From an uncultured Eubacteriaceae bacterium (GTDB lineage: Bacteria; Bacillota; Clostridia; Lachnospirales; CAG-274): a DNA stretch of 6,491 nt. The translations under genes and the position numbers were made by a program. The notes under the pieces are model-generated. The model saw nothing but the letters and a program-made list of their open reading frames with translations. It did no database searches and was not told where the DNA came from. The DNA lies in contig CAMNCZ010000067.1 in the NCBI GenBank assembly GCA_946534775.1, positions 1 to 6,491 of the forward strand, in the 5' to 3' direction. Below are positions 1-6,491 of the stretch, in pieces. Position 1 is the first letter of the stretch, and the number at the start of each line of letters is the position of its first letter.

Positions 1-1416
1 CAATGCCGTTACGTTAAAACCCTGTCCGAAAGAACTTGTCGCAAGTTCCGCACTGTGCAGCTGTTCAAGGCTGTAGCTAAGTGCGGGGGAATCCGCCGCA
101 ACTTCACCCGGAAGATCAATGCCTGTCTTCTCTCCGAAACCGAAGTCTCTGTGCATTTTATAGTATCTTTCGGCGCCTATTTTGGTTATTATTTCCATCA
201 TAGCAACGTTACAGGAGTCTGCAAGCGCCTCTTCAAGCGTGATCGTACCGTGGCCGTCCGTGTTATGACAATGCACCTCGTAATCGGCAACCACCTTAAC
301 GCCCGGACAGTTAAATGTTTCGTTTGGGCTTATAACGCCCTCTTCAAGCGCCATTGCCGCAACAATGGGTTTATATGTGGAACCCGGTTCAAAGGTTTCC
401 GTAATTGCGAAATTTCGCCAGGACTTGTAGTTTTTCCAGGCATCAAACTCCATACCTATCTCGGCTTTCTTTTTATCGTCATAGCGCTCCCACGTCTTTT
501 TAAGAACCGCCTCGACCTCTTCCGAAAGCTTGCTTGGGTTATTGGGGTCAAACGTGGGATACTGTGCCATAGAAAGTATGGCGCCTGTTTTTGGGTTCAT
601 TATTATACAAGCGGTATTTTCGGGCTCGTAAGCAACATAAGCGTTGCGGCAAGCCTCGTTTGCATACTGCTGTAAGGTTGAATCTATGGTTGTTATAAGC
701 GTGTTGCCGCCTACTGCCGATGCATTTTTTGTAACTACGTTTGAATTATCGCTCATTGTGCGGAACTCTCGGCCCTCAATACCCGTCATCTCACTGTTGT
801 ACTGACTTTCAAGGCCCCACGAGTTTTCGCCGTTATCGCCGCTTATAAAGCCAAGCACCTGCGCCGCAAGCTCACCCTGCGGATATGAACGCTGGTTGTC
901 CTCCTCGCAGTACAGCCACGGATAATTAAGCGATTTTATCTGCTGACCCTTATCAAAAGGAACTTTTTTTGCAAGTATAAAATAATTTGTATCCTTGCCC
1001 GGTTTTCCCTCCGCATCGGTAGCAACATAGCTTGTAAGCGTTTCCATAGGGATATCCAAAAGCGTGTTTATGGTATCCAGTGTGTTGTTCCACTTAAACT
1101 CCGCTGTTTCTCTGTCCTTATCCGATACATTTTCGGCAGTTTTTTTGTTATGCTCCGACACCATAAGCCTTACATCCAAAATAACGGTGTACACCGTAGA
1201 CGAAAGCGCCAGTGGCTGCTGATTGCAGTCAAGCACCGCCCCTCGCGTCGGCATAATAGCTTTGTCGCTGCCGCCGTTTACCAGCTGGCTGATAAGCTGC
1301 GCCTCATATTCGCTGCCGTGTACCAGCTTTATATAGCTTACCCTGCCAATACCTATCAAAAATATCGGCACAATGGCAAACAACATCAGTAAATATATTT
1401 TTTTACGATTAACCAT
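1..1416 (-). CDS. ftsI/spoVD: Class B penicillin-binding protein (FtsI/SpoVD-like D,D-transpeptidase), partial, C-terminus beyond the window
   Basis: Cross-links peptidoglycan peptides on the outer face of the membrane, at the septum (FtsI/PBP2B) or in the spore cortex (SpoVD). The frame is open from an ATG at 1416 through 472 codons to the left edge, without a stop. A short basic N-terminus precedes one membrane anchor (about residues 7-24). The PBP dimerisation domain follows, starting at RGAVLD (58-63). The transpeptidase domain includes MNPKTGAILSMAQYPTFDPNNP-type sequence (from 273), the active-site S346-T-Y-K349 in EPGSTYK, and the second motif S401-C-N403. The third motif (KTG) and any PASTA domain lie outside the window; SpoVD-type proteins have well over 100 further residues. 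Cys383 and Cys402 match the redox pair of Bacillus SpoVD in position, which favours SpoVD-like over PBP2B. The start lies 9 bases after the ftsL stop; the stop codon TAA is part of the TAAGGG that may serve as ribosome binding site, suggesting coupling. The class is certain; division versus sporulation role is not. Confidence 0.95.
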   Translation of the reverse strand, partial: MVNRKKIYLLMLFAIVPIFLIGIGRVSYIKLVHGSEYEAQLISQLVNGGSDKAIMPTRGAVLDCNQQPLALSSTVYTVILDVRLMVSEHNKKTAENVSDKDRETAEFKWNNTLDTINTLLDIPMETLTSYVATDAEGKPGKDTNYFILAKKVPFDKGQQIKSLNYPWLYCEEDNQRSYPQGELAAQVLGFISGDNGENSWGLESQYNSEMTGIEGREFRTMSDNSNVVTKNASAVGGNTLITTIDSTLQQYANEACRNAYVAYEPENTACIIMNPKTGAILSMAQYPTFDPNNPSKLSEEVEAVLKKTWERYDDKKKAEIGMEFDAWKNYKSWRNFAITETFEPGSTYKPIVAAMALEEGVISPNETFNCPGVKVVADYEVHCHNTDGHGTITLEEALADSCNVAMMEIITKIGAERYYKMHRDFGFGEKTGIDLPGEVAADSPALSYSLEQLHSAELATSSFGQGFNVTAL

Positions 1417-1425
1417 TTTTATCCC

Positions 1426-1962
1426 TTACTTTAAACCCAATCTTTCCAAAAGGGTCTTCTTTCTTGCATTTGCCACCTGGTCGTCATACTGTACCGAGTA
1501 GCTGTCCTTTTCAACATTTATATTCACTATCTGGTGCGGTGCCGCACTCTGCATACCGAGTTTTGTTGTCGCAGTACGTTTTACCTCATCCATATCAACC
1601 GCTTCCGAAAGCATATTTTCCAGTTGTTCGTTTACCGAACGTGTTTTTTCGGTAAGCGCTTCCGTTGCCCTTATCTCGCTTTTTACCTGACTGATATTCT
1701 CGTTTATTGAAAGCAGACCCAAAGAGCAAAAGCCAATCACCGTTGCAATTATAAGTACATAACGTAAAGACGGATTCATTCTTTCGTGATAACGCGTAAA
1801 GCTTGCCGATACGGGCGCGGGCCTTGGCGCGCGTTTTTTCGGTCGGCGCGGCTTGTAGGAATAATCTTCTTCCCTATACGCGGGGGCCGCGGAACCTGGT
1901 ATATAAGTATATGAATGTCTGCTTCTTGCGGGATTTACCCTGCGCGGTGCCGTATTTCGCAT
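1426..1962 (-). CDS. ftsL: Cell division protein FtsL
   Basis: Bitopic divisome protein that, in the known family, forms a complex with DivIC/FtsB and DivIB/FtsQ and helps activate septal wall synthesis by FtsW and the class B PBP. The 178-residue product has a long cytoplasmic N-terminus rich in Arg, Lys, Pro and Tyr (residues 1-62, with the basic run RRPKKRAPRPAP at 39-50). One membrane segment follows (about 67-85), then a hydrophilic heptad-like stretch (about 86-120) and the FtsL/DivIC-type tail with VDMDEVKRTATTKLGM (122-137). It is longer than E. coli or Bacillus FtsL (near 120 residues), and the excess is all N-terminal. The start is supported by AAAGGAG eight bases upstream. It sits between rsmH (30-base gap) and the PBP gene (9-base gap), the canonical ftsL position. 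The sequence is poorly conserved in this family, so the call rests on topology and position. Confidence 0.88.
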   Translation of the reverse strand: MRNTAPRRVNPARSRHSYTYIPGSAAPAYREEDYSYKPRRPKKRAPRPAPVSASFTRYHERMNPSLRYVLIIATVIGFCSLGLLSINENISQVKSEIRATEALTEKTRSVNEQLENMLSEAVDMDEVKRTATTKLGMQSAAPHQIVNINVEKDSYSVQYDDQVANARKKTLLERLGLK

Positions 1963-1992
1963 AACTCCGTCTCCTTTCGTTTTTCTTTTTTA

Positions 1993-2925
1993 TCAAAGTT
2001 TTTCCGCTATCCTCAGTTTTGCACTATGAGAACGGTTATTCTGCGCCAATTCTTCCTCGCCCGGAAGTATCGGCTTTCTTGTTATTATCTTAACTACAGG
2101 CTTTTTGCCGCATACGCAAACGGGGAACTCCCTCGGGCAGGTACACGGATTTTCAAGCTGCCTGAATGTATTTTTTATTATCCTGTCTTCAAGCGAATGG
2201 AATGTTATGATACATAGCCTGCCGCCCGGATTAAGAAGCTCCGCCATTTTTTTGACGGTGTTTTCAAGTATCTCCAATTCGCCGTTTACTTCTATGCGTA
2301 TTGCCTGAAACGTTCTTTTTGCGGGATGAGGCCCATCAGCGCGAGCCCCTTTTGGTACGGCTTTTTTTATAACACTCACCAGATCAAAAGTGGTTTCTAT
2401 AGGCTTTTCTTCCCTTTGTTTTACTATAAATTCCGCTATACGCTTGGCCCATTTTTCCTCGCCGTAATCGCGTATTATCCTATAAAGCTCGTCCTGCGGG
2501 TAGGTATTTACAACCGAATAAGCAGACAGGCTTTTTCTTACATCCATACGCATATCAAGGACTGCGTTGTGTTGATAAGAAAAGCCTCGTTCTGCTTCAT
2601 CCAGCTGATATGAGGATACTCCAAGATCCAGCAAAATTCCGTCAATACCGCCGATACCAAGTTCTTCGGCTATTTCTTCTATCTGTGAAAAATTTTTATG
2701 TATGTATGTAATATTATTGAAAGCAGCCAGCCTTTTGCCCGCCGCTTCAATGGCGTTTTCATCCTGATCGACACCTATCAATCTGCCCGTGTTGTCCAGT
2801 GCCTGCGCAATATGCAGGCTGTGACCGCCGCCGCCGAGAGTGCCGTCAACATAAATTCCGCCTTTTTTTATGTTAAGGCCGCTTATACACTCGTCAAGCA
2901 GCACGGATATATGCTTAAATTCCAT
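1993..2925 (-). CDS. rsmH: 16S rRNA (cytosine(1402)-N(4))-methyltransferase RsmH (MraW)
   Basis: S-adenosylmethionine-dependent enzyme that methylates N4 of C1402 in the decoding centre of 16S rRNA; RsmI adds the 2'-O-methyl group to the same base. The 310-residue protein has the usual family length. Visible motifs are HISVLLDE (5-12), the SAM-binding [12 protein letters not shown] (25-36), the acidic strand end GVDQDENA (51-58), [13 protein letters not shown] (97-109), the family signature [15 protein letters not shown] (200-214) and [11 protein letters not shown] (241-251). A CTCP...CVCG cysteine cluster (261-273) and [15 protein letters not shown] (296-310) close it, both common in Firmicutes RsmH. 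The start is supported by AGGTG about five bases upstream. The gene follows mraZ by 15 bases and should be co-transcribed with it and with ftsL. It is intact, with no missing motif. Confidence 0.98.
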   Translation of the reverse strand: MEFKHISVLLDECISGLNIKKGGIYVDGTLGGGGHSLHIAQALDNTGRLIGVDQDENAIEAAGKRLAAFNNITYIHKNFSQIEEIAEELGIGGIDGILLDLGVSSYQLDEAERGFSYQHNAVLDMRMDVRKSLSAYSVVNTYPQDELYRIIRDYGEEKWAKRIAEFIVKQREEKPIETTFDLVSVIKKAVPKGARADGPHPAKRTFQAIRIEVNGELEILENTVKKMAELLNPGGRLCIITFHSLEDRIIKNTFRQLENPCTCPREFPVCVCGKKPVVKIITRKPILPGEEELAQNNRSHSAKLRIAEKL

Positions 2926-2940
2926 TCTGACACCTATATA

Positions 2941-3372
2941 TTACAGACCGTACTGTGCAAGCACTGCGGCCGTTTCTTCATCGGTAAACTCGTCGTTGTC
3001 AATATAGTTGTAATAAGTTTCGGCATCCCATATTTCTATATGGTCGTATGCGCCTACCGTCACAACATCTTTTTTAAGCCCCGCATATTCCTTTAATTTC
3101 TGCGGTATCATAACACGGCCGTTGTTATCGGGCTCAAGATCCGATGCATTGCCGTAAAAATCACGGATATACCGTCTTATTTTAGGGTCCGATTGGGGCA
3201 TAAGCTTGAATTTTTCGTCAAACTCTTCCCAGCGTTCGTTGGTGTAGATGTTGAGAGCACCGTCTTTGCCTTTTGCTATAACGCATTTAAGACCAAGCGC
3301 CTCGCGGTACTTAGCCGGTATGATAATTCGCCCTTTGGCATCGATTGTATGGGTATATTCGCCCTTAAACAT
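2941..3372 (-). CDS. mraZ: Transcriptional regulator MraZ
   Basis: DNA-binding regulator at the head of the dcw cluster. Family members form ring-shaped oligomers of double SpoVT/AbrB-fold subunits and bind short repeats in their own promoter. Two copies of the fold are visible, each with its signature: D11-A-K-G-R15 followed by IIIP, and D82-N-N-G-R86 followed by VMIP. I place the start at the ATG at 3372, giving 143 residues beginning MFKGEYTHTIDAKGR, the standard MraZ N-terminus and length. The frame also has a GTG at 3381, but that triplet is part of the AGGTGA ribosome binding site. The upstream spacer holds a good promoter and a phased array of TGGTT boxes, so autoregulation of mraZ-rsmH-ftsL-PBP is likely. 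rsmH follows after 15 bases. Confidence 0.97.
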   Translation of the reverse strand: MFKGEYTHTIDAKGRIIIPAKYREALGLKCVIAKGKDGALNIYTNERWEEFDEKFKLMPQSDPKIRRYIRDFYGNASDLEPDNNGRVMIPQKLKEYAGLKKDVVTVGAYDHIEIWDAETYYNYIDNDEFTDEETAAVLAQYGL

Positions 3373-3377
3373 CAGTA

Positions 3378-3383
3378 TCACCT
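3378..3383 (-). promoter_or_regulatory. Ribosome binding site AGGTGA that decides the mraZ start
   Basis: On the minus strand GTAGGTGA is followed by five bases and ATG at 3372, a normal Shine-Dalgarno spacing. The in-frame GTG at 3381-3379 lies inside this element and has no ribosome binding site of its own at a proper distance. That argues for the ATG and a 143-residue MraZ rather than a 146-residue form. Confidence 0.8.
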
Positions 3384-3401
3384 ACTTTTGCGGTTTATCC
3401 C

Positions 3402-3477
3402 GACCCTTTCAAACCATTTTACGGAAAATAAACCACTTCAAACCACATTGAACCTTTTTCAATGTTTTTCAAACCAC
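3402..3477 (-). promoter_or_regulatory. Probable MraZ operator: phased GTGGTTTGA-like boxes
   Basis: Read on the minus strand, GTGGTTTGA begins at 3477 and again at 3446, GTGGTTTAT at 3436 and ATGGTTTGA at 3417. Weaker GG-containing copies begin at 3456 (AAGGTT) and 3407 (AGGGTC). The intervals are 21, 10, 10, 19 and 10 bases, that is, one or two helical turns, so all boxes face one side of the helix. Known MraZ sites in E. coli are TGGG-type pentamers repeated at ten-base intervals in the mraZ promoter region, so this array fits that role. It starts about ten bases downstream of the -10 element and covers the presumed transcription start and much of the leader, which suggests repression by blocking initiation or early elongation. 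The repeats are directly visible; assignment to MraZ is inference. Confidence 0.72.
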
Positions 3478-3486
3478 TTTATGGTT

Positions 3487-3525
3487 ATTTTAACGCATAA
3501 CAATAAAAAATACAAGTTTTTTTTT
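3487..3525 (-). promoter_or_regulatory. Sigma-A-type promoter of the mraZ (dcw) operon
   Basis: On the minus strand, TTGTAT (3515-3510) and TAAAAT (3492-3487) are separated by exactly 17 bases. The -10 box matches the consensus at five of six positions; the -35 box keeps TTG but is weak otherwise. A run of nine A's (3525-3517) lies one base upstream of the -35 box and could act as an UP-like element. The predicted start near 3480 would give a leader of about 107 bases before the mraZ ATG, most of it occupied by the TGGTT boxes. Confidence 0.7.
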
Positions 3526-3557
3526 AAGACGGGCTAATAATTATTCCTAAAAAGAGC

Positions 3558-3612
3558 AAAAAAAATAACTATATCTTGTTATCGAATTATCAATCGTCTA
3601 CAAGATATAGTT
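3558..3612 (-). terminator. Intrinsic terminator after tldE
   Basis: A perfect 13-base inverted repeat (AACTATATCTTGT at 3567-3579 and its complement at 3600-3612) encloses a 20-base loop. In the minus-strand direction the stem is followed by one A and then eight T's (3565-3558). It lies about 60 bases after the tldE stop and about 40 bases before the -35 box of the mraZ promoter, so it separates the two operons. The stem has only three G/C pairs and the loop is large, so its efficiency is uncertain. Confidence 0.75.
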
Positions 3613-3674
3613 GTTCTTTAAAATTTGCACAATTTTTTCAATTATTTTCGTTCAAACTTTGTTAAATACATACA

Positions 3675-5036
3675 TTATTTTCCCGCAACACTTATTTCGT
3701 CAAACAATATCGACGGTGAACCCACACCGCCCGAGTTGAATTTAAGGTCGTTTCCGACAGTTTTTACCTTATTTAAAAGGCTGAAAAAGTTTCCTGCCAC
3801 GGTAATTTGCTCAACAGGGGAAATAATTTCGCCGTTTTGCACCAAAAATCCCGAGGCAAGCAGTGAAAAATCACCCGAAATGCTGTTTGCCCCCGCGTGC
3901 AGGCCGCTCAATTCTGTAATTATAAGTCCGTTTTGCATAATTTTACATAAATCATTTTTGCTTGTATCGCCGTTTTTAATATAAAGGTTTGTAGCTGAAA
4001 TACCCACCGTACCTTTAAACGACTGTTTAAAACCGTTGCCCGTAGGCTCTTCGCCCGCAGCGGCAGCCGATTTAAGATTATGCAGAAACATTTTCAGCAC
4101 GCCGTTTTCTATAAGTACATTCTTTCTTGTCGGCACACCCTCGCTGTCAAAGCCCGTTGTGGATAACCCGCCTTCAAGATGCGGGTCATCGACCATAGTT
4201 ATAAGTTCGCTTGCTATCTTTTCGCCCTTTTTATCCTTTAACAGCGAAAAGCCTTTTTGTACATTCTCTCCGTAAAAATTGCCGATATAGCAGTCCACCA
4301 GGTCGGCCATCGCCTCGTTTTGTATTATCACACTGTAACTGTCGGTTTTCACGCTGTCTGCGCCAAGCATAGCCGTAGTTTTTTCAACAGCCTCTTTTGC
4401 AACCGACGCGGGATCTATTTTATCCTTTTTCATATAAACGGCAAATTCGCCGTTTTCTTTTGTCATACCGTTCTCTTCGGCCACACAGTCCACAAAACAC
4501 ACTGCATAATTCGACCGCTCGCTTATATCAAGCCCCATACTGTTGCCTATGGAAATACAACTTTCGCCCGTCGAGACCGTTGCCGCCAGCACATTTGTCA
4601 CACGTTTGTCCGTATCAAAGGCGGTTTTTTCCAGTTCAAGCGCATAAGCCGCAAGTTCCTCGGCACTTATATCCACAAGCGATGGGTCAAAGGTGTTCAC
4701 CTGCGTATAGACCGCATTTTTGCCGTCATAGATAAACTCCTCATCTTCGCTTTCTATAAGCGCCGCATTTGACAACGCCATATCAAGCACCTTATCTATC
4801 TCGCCTTCGTCAAGGCTTTCACTGTAGTAATAGCCCATATTGCCGTTGTAAAGGCCGCGGAAAGAAAAGCCGCCCACATTGCTGTCCTGATATTTTTCTA
4901 TTTTACCGCCAAACACATTCACCCTGCGTGTTCTGCTGCTTTGGTAGAAAAATTCAGCATTTTCAAACCCCTTTTCGGCAGCTGCCGCAAGAAGTTTCTT
5001 TTTAAAACCGTCTGCTTTATTCAATTTATCACTCAT
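3675..5036 (-). CDS. tldE: TldE/PmbA family protein, non-catalytic partner of TldD
   Basis: Partner subunit of the TldD/TldE protease. In E. coli the pair removes the leader peptide of microcin B17 and degrades the antitoxin CcdA. TldE shares the fold but lacks the zinc site and helps bind the unfolded peptide substrate. The product is 453 residues, close to E. coli PmbA at about 450. Visible family motifs are the N-terminal FGGKIEKYQDSNVGGFSFRG-type strand (about 42-61), DDP (283-285), GFDSEGVPTRKNVLIENG (295-312), and the C-terminal ELSGLHAGANSISGDFSLLASGF-type block (375-397) followed by ISPVEQITVAGNF (405-417). No HExxxH motif occurs. The ATG begins one base after the tldD stop, with GGGAGG eight bases upstream inside the tldD 3' end, indicating translational coupling and matched amounts of the two subunits. 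The true substrate in this organism cannot be told. Confidence 0.95.
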   Translation of the reverse strand: MSDKLNKADGFKKKLLAAAAEKGFENAEFFYQSSRTRRVNVFGGKIEKYQDSNVGGFSFRGLYNGNMGYYYSESLDEGEIDKVLDMALSNAALIESEDEEFIYDGKNAVYTQVNTFDPSLVDISAEELAAYALELEKTAFDTDKRVTNVLAATVSTGESCISIGNSMGLDISERSNYAVCFVDCVAEENGMTKENGEFAVYMKKDKIDPASVAKEAVEKTTAMLGADSVKTDSYSVIIQNEAMADLVDCYIGNFYGENVQKGFSLLKDKKGEKIASELITMVDDPHLEGGLSTTGFDSEGVPTRKNVLIENGVLKMFLHNLKSAAAAGEEPTGNGFKQSFKGTVGISATNLYIKNGDTSKNDLCKIMQNGLIITELSGLHAGANSISGDFSLLASGFLVQNGEIISPVEQITVAGNFFSLLNKVKTVGNDLKFNSGGVGSPSILFDEISVAGK

Positions 5037-5037
5037 A

Positions 5038-6417
5038 TCATCTGCCTCCCACCGTTATGTTCTTTACGCGCAGCATCGGCTGTCCTACACAAACGGGTAT
5101 ACTGCCGCTCGATGCGCCGCACATACCTTCGGCAAGCAAAAGATTTGTGCCCACCATATCAATATTCATCAGCACTTCCTCACCCTTGCCTATCAGCGTA
5201 GCGCCGCGCACGGGCTCGCAAATTTTGCCGTTTCGCACTATATACGCCTCGTTCACGGCAAAATTGAACTCTCCCGTTGCAGGGTTTACCGAACCGCCGC
5301 CCATATATTTAGCGTAAAGGCCGTATTCCGTAGCCGCTATTATATCTTCGGGCGCACTTTTGCCCGCATCTATATAGGTATTCGTCATACGCGAAGTCGG
5401 TAAATACCTGTAGCTCTGCCGCCTTGACGAACCCGTTGCCGCCGTATTCATACGCATACCGTTGTATCTGTCCACCATATATCCCTTTAAAATACCGTTT
5501 TCTATAAGTACATTCCTGCGGCCGTATCCACCCTCGTCATCGATATAAACACTGCCCCATTGATTTTTTATGGTACCGTCGTCTATCGCAGTGATAAGCG
5601 GCGAAGCTATCTGCTGACCTATTTTGTTTGCAAATACCGATGCATTTTTGCTGACTGCCGATGCTTCAAGACCGTGTCCGCAGGCCTCGTGGAAAATCAC
5701 CCCGCCGAAACCGTTGTCAAGTATTACGGGCATAACGCCGCAGGGACAGTTTTCCGCTTTCAGCATAGTAACAGCCGATCTTGCGGCCTCCGTGCCTATC
5801 GCTTCAAAATCGAGTTCATCAAACAACTCGTTGCCTTTTAATGCGCCCGGGCCGAAATACCCCGTTTGTTTCTCGGTATCGCTGCTTGCAACGGCATTTA
5901 CCGACACCCTCGTCCTTGTCCTTACATCTGTTTTGCAAAGCCCTTCGGAATTTGCGATAAAAACACGCTGCACGCTGTCAAGACAGCCCACGGAGGTCTG
6001 AGTAACAAGCGGAGAATACGCACTTGCCGCAGCCGCCGCACTCTTTAACCTTTGTACATTATGCTTTTTATCGGCCTTTTCGGGAGAAATAAGTGAAATA
6101 TGCGGTGTTTCGCACTTATCGGCATTGATTATGCGCACCATTTCCGCCGTCTTTTCACCGCAGTCCGCTGCCGCATCACGGGTCATTTTCAGCAGATTTT
6201 CCCTTTCCATATCGTTTGTATAAATATATATTACCCTGTCACCCTTGAACAGGCGCAGACCCATACCGTAATCTATACCGCCCGTTGCCTTGTCTGTTTT
6301 TCCGTTTATAATGCTTATGCTGCTTTTGGTATTGTGTTCCGCGAAAATTTCCGCAAAATCCGCACCTTTGTCAACAGCAAGCGTAAGAATATCATTTGCC
6401 AGATTTATATCAAACAT
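5038..6417 (-). CDS. tldD: Metalloprotease TldD, zinc-binding catalytic subunit
   Basis: Catalytic subunit of the cytoplasmic TldD/TldE heterodimer, which threads unfolded peptides through a narrow channel to a zinc site. The 459-residue protein carries the zinc motif H243-E244-A-C-G-H248 in VIFHEACGHGLEA. The third ligand known in E. coli TldD, a cysteine about 27 residues from the C-terminus, is matched by Cys433 in GMCGASSG. Further family blocks are DDEGGYGRRNVLIENGILKG (293-312), SSRRQSYRYLPTSRMTNTYI (330-349), YMGGGSVNPATGEFNF (371-386) and the tail IPVCVGQPMLRVKNITVGG (440-458). No catalytic residue seems missing. The start is supported by AAAGGAG seven bases upstream and by the family-like N-terminus. 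No signal peptide is visible, as expected for a cytosolic enzyme. tldE follows after one base. No precursor-peptide gene or toxin-antitoxin pair is visible nearby to name a substrate. Confidence 0.97.
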   Translation of the reverse strand: MFDINLANDILTLAVDKGADFAEIFAEHNTKSSISIINGKTDKATGGIDYGMGLRLFKGDRVIYIYTNDMERENLLKMTRDAAADCGEKTAEMVRIINADKCETPHISLISPEKADKKHNVQRLKSAAAAASAYSPLVTQTSVGCLDSVQRVFIANSEGLCKTDVRTRTRVSVNAVASSDTEKQTGYFGPGALKGNELFDELDFEAIGTEAARSAVTMLKAENCPCGVMPVILDNGFGGVIFHEACGHGLEASAVSKNASVFANKIGQQIASPLITAIDDGTIKNQWGSVYIDDEGGYGRRNVLIENGILKGYMVDRYNGMRMNTAATGSSRRQSYRYLPTSRMTNTYIDAGKSAPEDIIAATEYGLYAKYMGGGSVNPATGEFNFAVNEAYIVRNGKICEPVRGATLIGKGEEVLMNIDMVGTNLLLAEGMCGASSGSIPVCVGQPMLRVKNITVGGR

Positions 6418-6446
6418 TTCTTCTCTCCTTTTTTAAAATATTTATA

Positions 6447-6482
6447 GTAAACGACAAAAGTCTTTGGACTTTGGGCGTTTAC
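6447..6482. promoter_or_regulatory. 36-base dyad in the tldD upstream region
   Basis: GTAAACG (6447-6453) pairs with CGTTTAC (6476-6482), and inside it AAAGTC (6457-6462) pairs with GACTTT (6467-6472) around the loop TTTG. C6455-G6474 also pairs, leaving only two mismatches in a 14-pair hairpin. It ends about 30 bases before the tldD start codon. On the minus strand it is followed by TATAAATATTTT, a poor U-tract. It could be the terminator of a gene beyond the right edge, an operator, or a leader hairpin of tldD mRNA. The structure is clear; its role is not. Confidence 0.55.
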
Positions 6483-6491
6483 TTGCGCCGA

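Noticed and set aside
55..675. A 206-codon open frame on the plus strand, opposite the PBP gene
   Set aside because: It is antisense to a well-supported PBP frame, shows no recognisable domain and has no ribosome binding site; its composition is what reversed coding sequence gives. The other plus-strand frames over rsmH, tldE and tldD are rejected for the same reason.
2107..2145. CTCP...CVCG cysteine cluster in RsmH as an unusual metal site
   Set aside because: This cluster is common in Firmicutes RsmH, so it is not a novelty here.
3536..3545. Ten-base palindrome AATAATTATT upstream of the mraZ promoter
   Set aside because: It is pure A/T in an A/T-rich spacer and short enough to arise by chance; no second copy was seen.
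3675..6417. A RiPP or microcin maturation locus around tldDE
   Set aside because: No precursor peptide, cyclase, radical SAM enzyme or transporter gene is visible in the window; TldD/TldE are widespread in genomes without such clusters.
6440..6446. TATAAA as a -10 box for tldD
   Set aside because: No acceptable -35 hexamer lies 16-18 bases upstream; the region in question is the dyad stem. Kept only as a possibility in the dyad finding.
1..6491. Mobile elements, CRISPR arrays, tRNA or rRNA genes, attachment sites
   Set aside because: Reading both strands showed no transposase, terminal repeats, spaced repeats of CRISPR type or RNA gene structure; the genes are intact, co-directional core genes.

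Overview
The window is ordinary bacterial core-genome DNA. It reads best as a Gram-positive of the Clostridia type, probably an uncultured or gut lineage. The reasons are the gene order mraZ-rsmH-ftsL-PBP, strong AGGAG-type ribosome binding sites, frequent ATA and AGA/AGG codons, very A/T-rich spacers, and a penicillin-binding protein with the SpoVD-type cysteine pair. The exact taxon cannot be read from the sequence. All six genes lie on the minus strand, so the biological order runs from right to left.

Right part (6491 to 3675): a two-gene operon, tldD then tldE (pmbA), separated by one base. TldD carries the zinc motif HEACGH and the C-terminal cysteine of the family; TldE lacks them. Together they should form the TldD/TldE heterodimeric metalloprotease. 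A 36-base near-perfect dyad lies just upstream of tldD. A long A/T-rich stem followed by eight T's closes the operon.

Middle (3674 to 3373): about 300 bases without a gene, but dense in signals. In the direction of transcription they are the tldDE terminator, an A-tract, a sigma-A-type promoter with a 17-base spacer, and then a helically phased series of TGGTT boxes covering the presumed start site and leader. These boxes look like the operator for MraZ, the first gene of the next operon, so autoregulation is expected.

Left part (3372 to 1): the head of the division and cell wall (dcw) cluster. mraZ (regulator), rsmH (16S rRNA m4C1402 methyltransferase), ftsL (bitopic divisome protein) and a class B penicillin-binding protein (septal or spore-cortex transpeptidase) are packed 9-30 bases apart. 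The PBP gene runs off the left edge, so its KTG motif and C-terminus are not visible.

I found no mobile element, CRISPR array, tRNA, rRNA or unfamiliar gene family, and no sign of a new multi-gene system. The observations most worth a second look are the MraZ operator array, the SpoVD-type redox cysteines in the PBP, and the dyad upstream of tldD.
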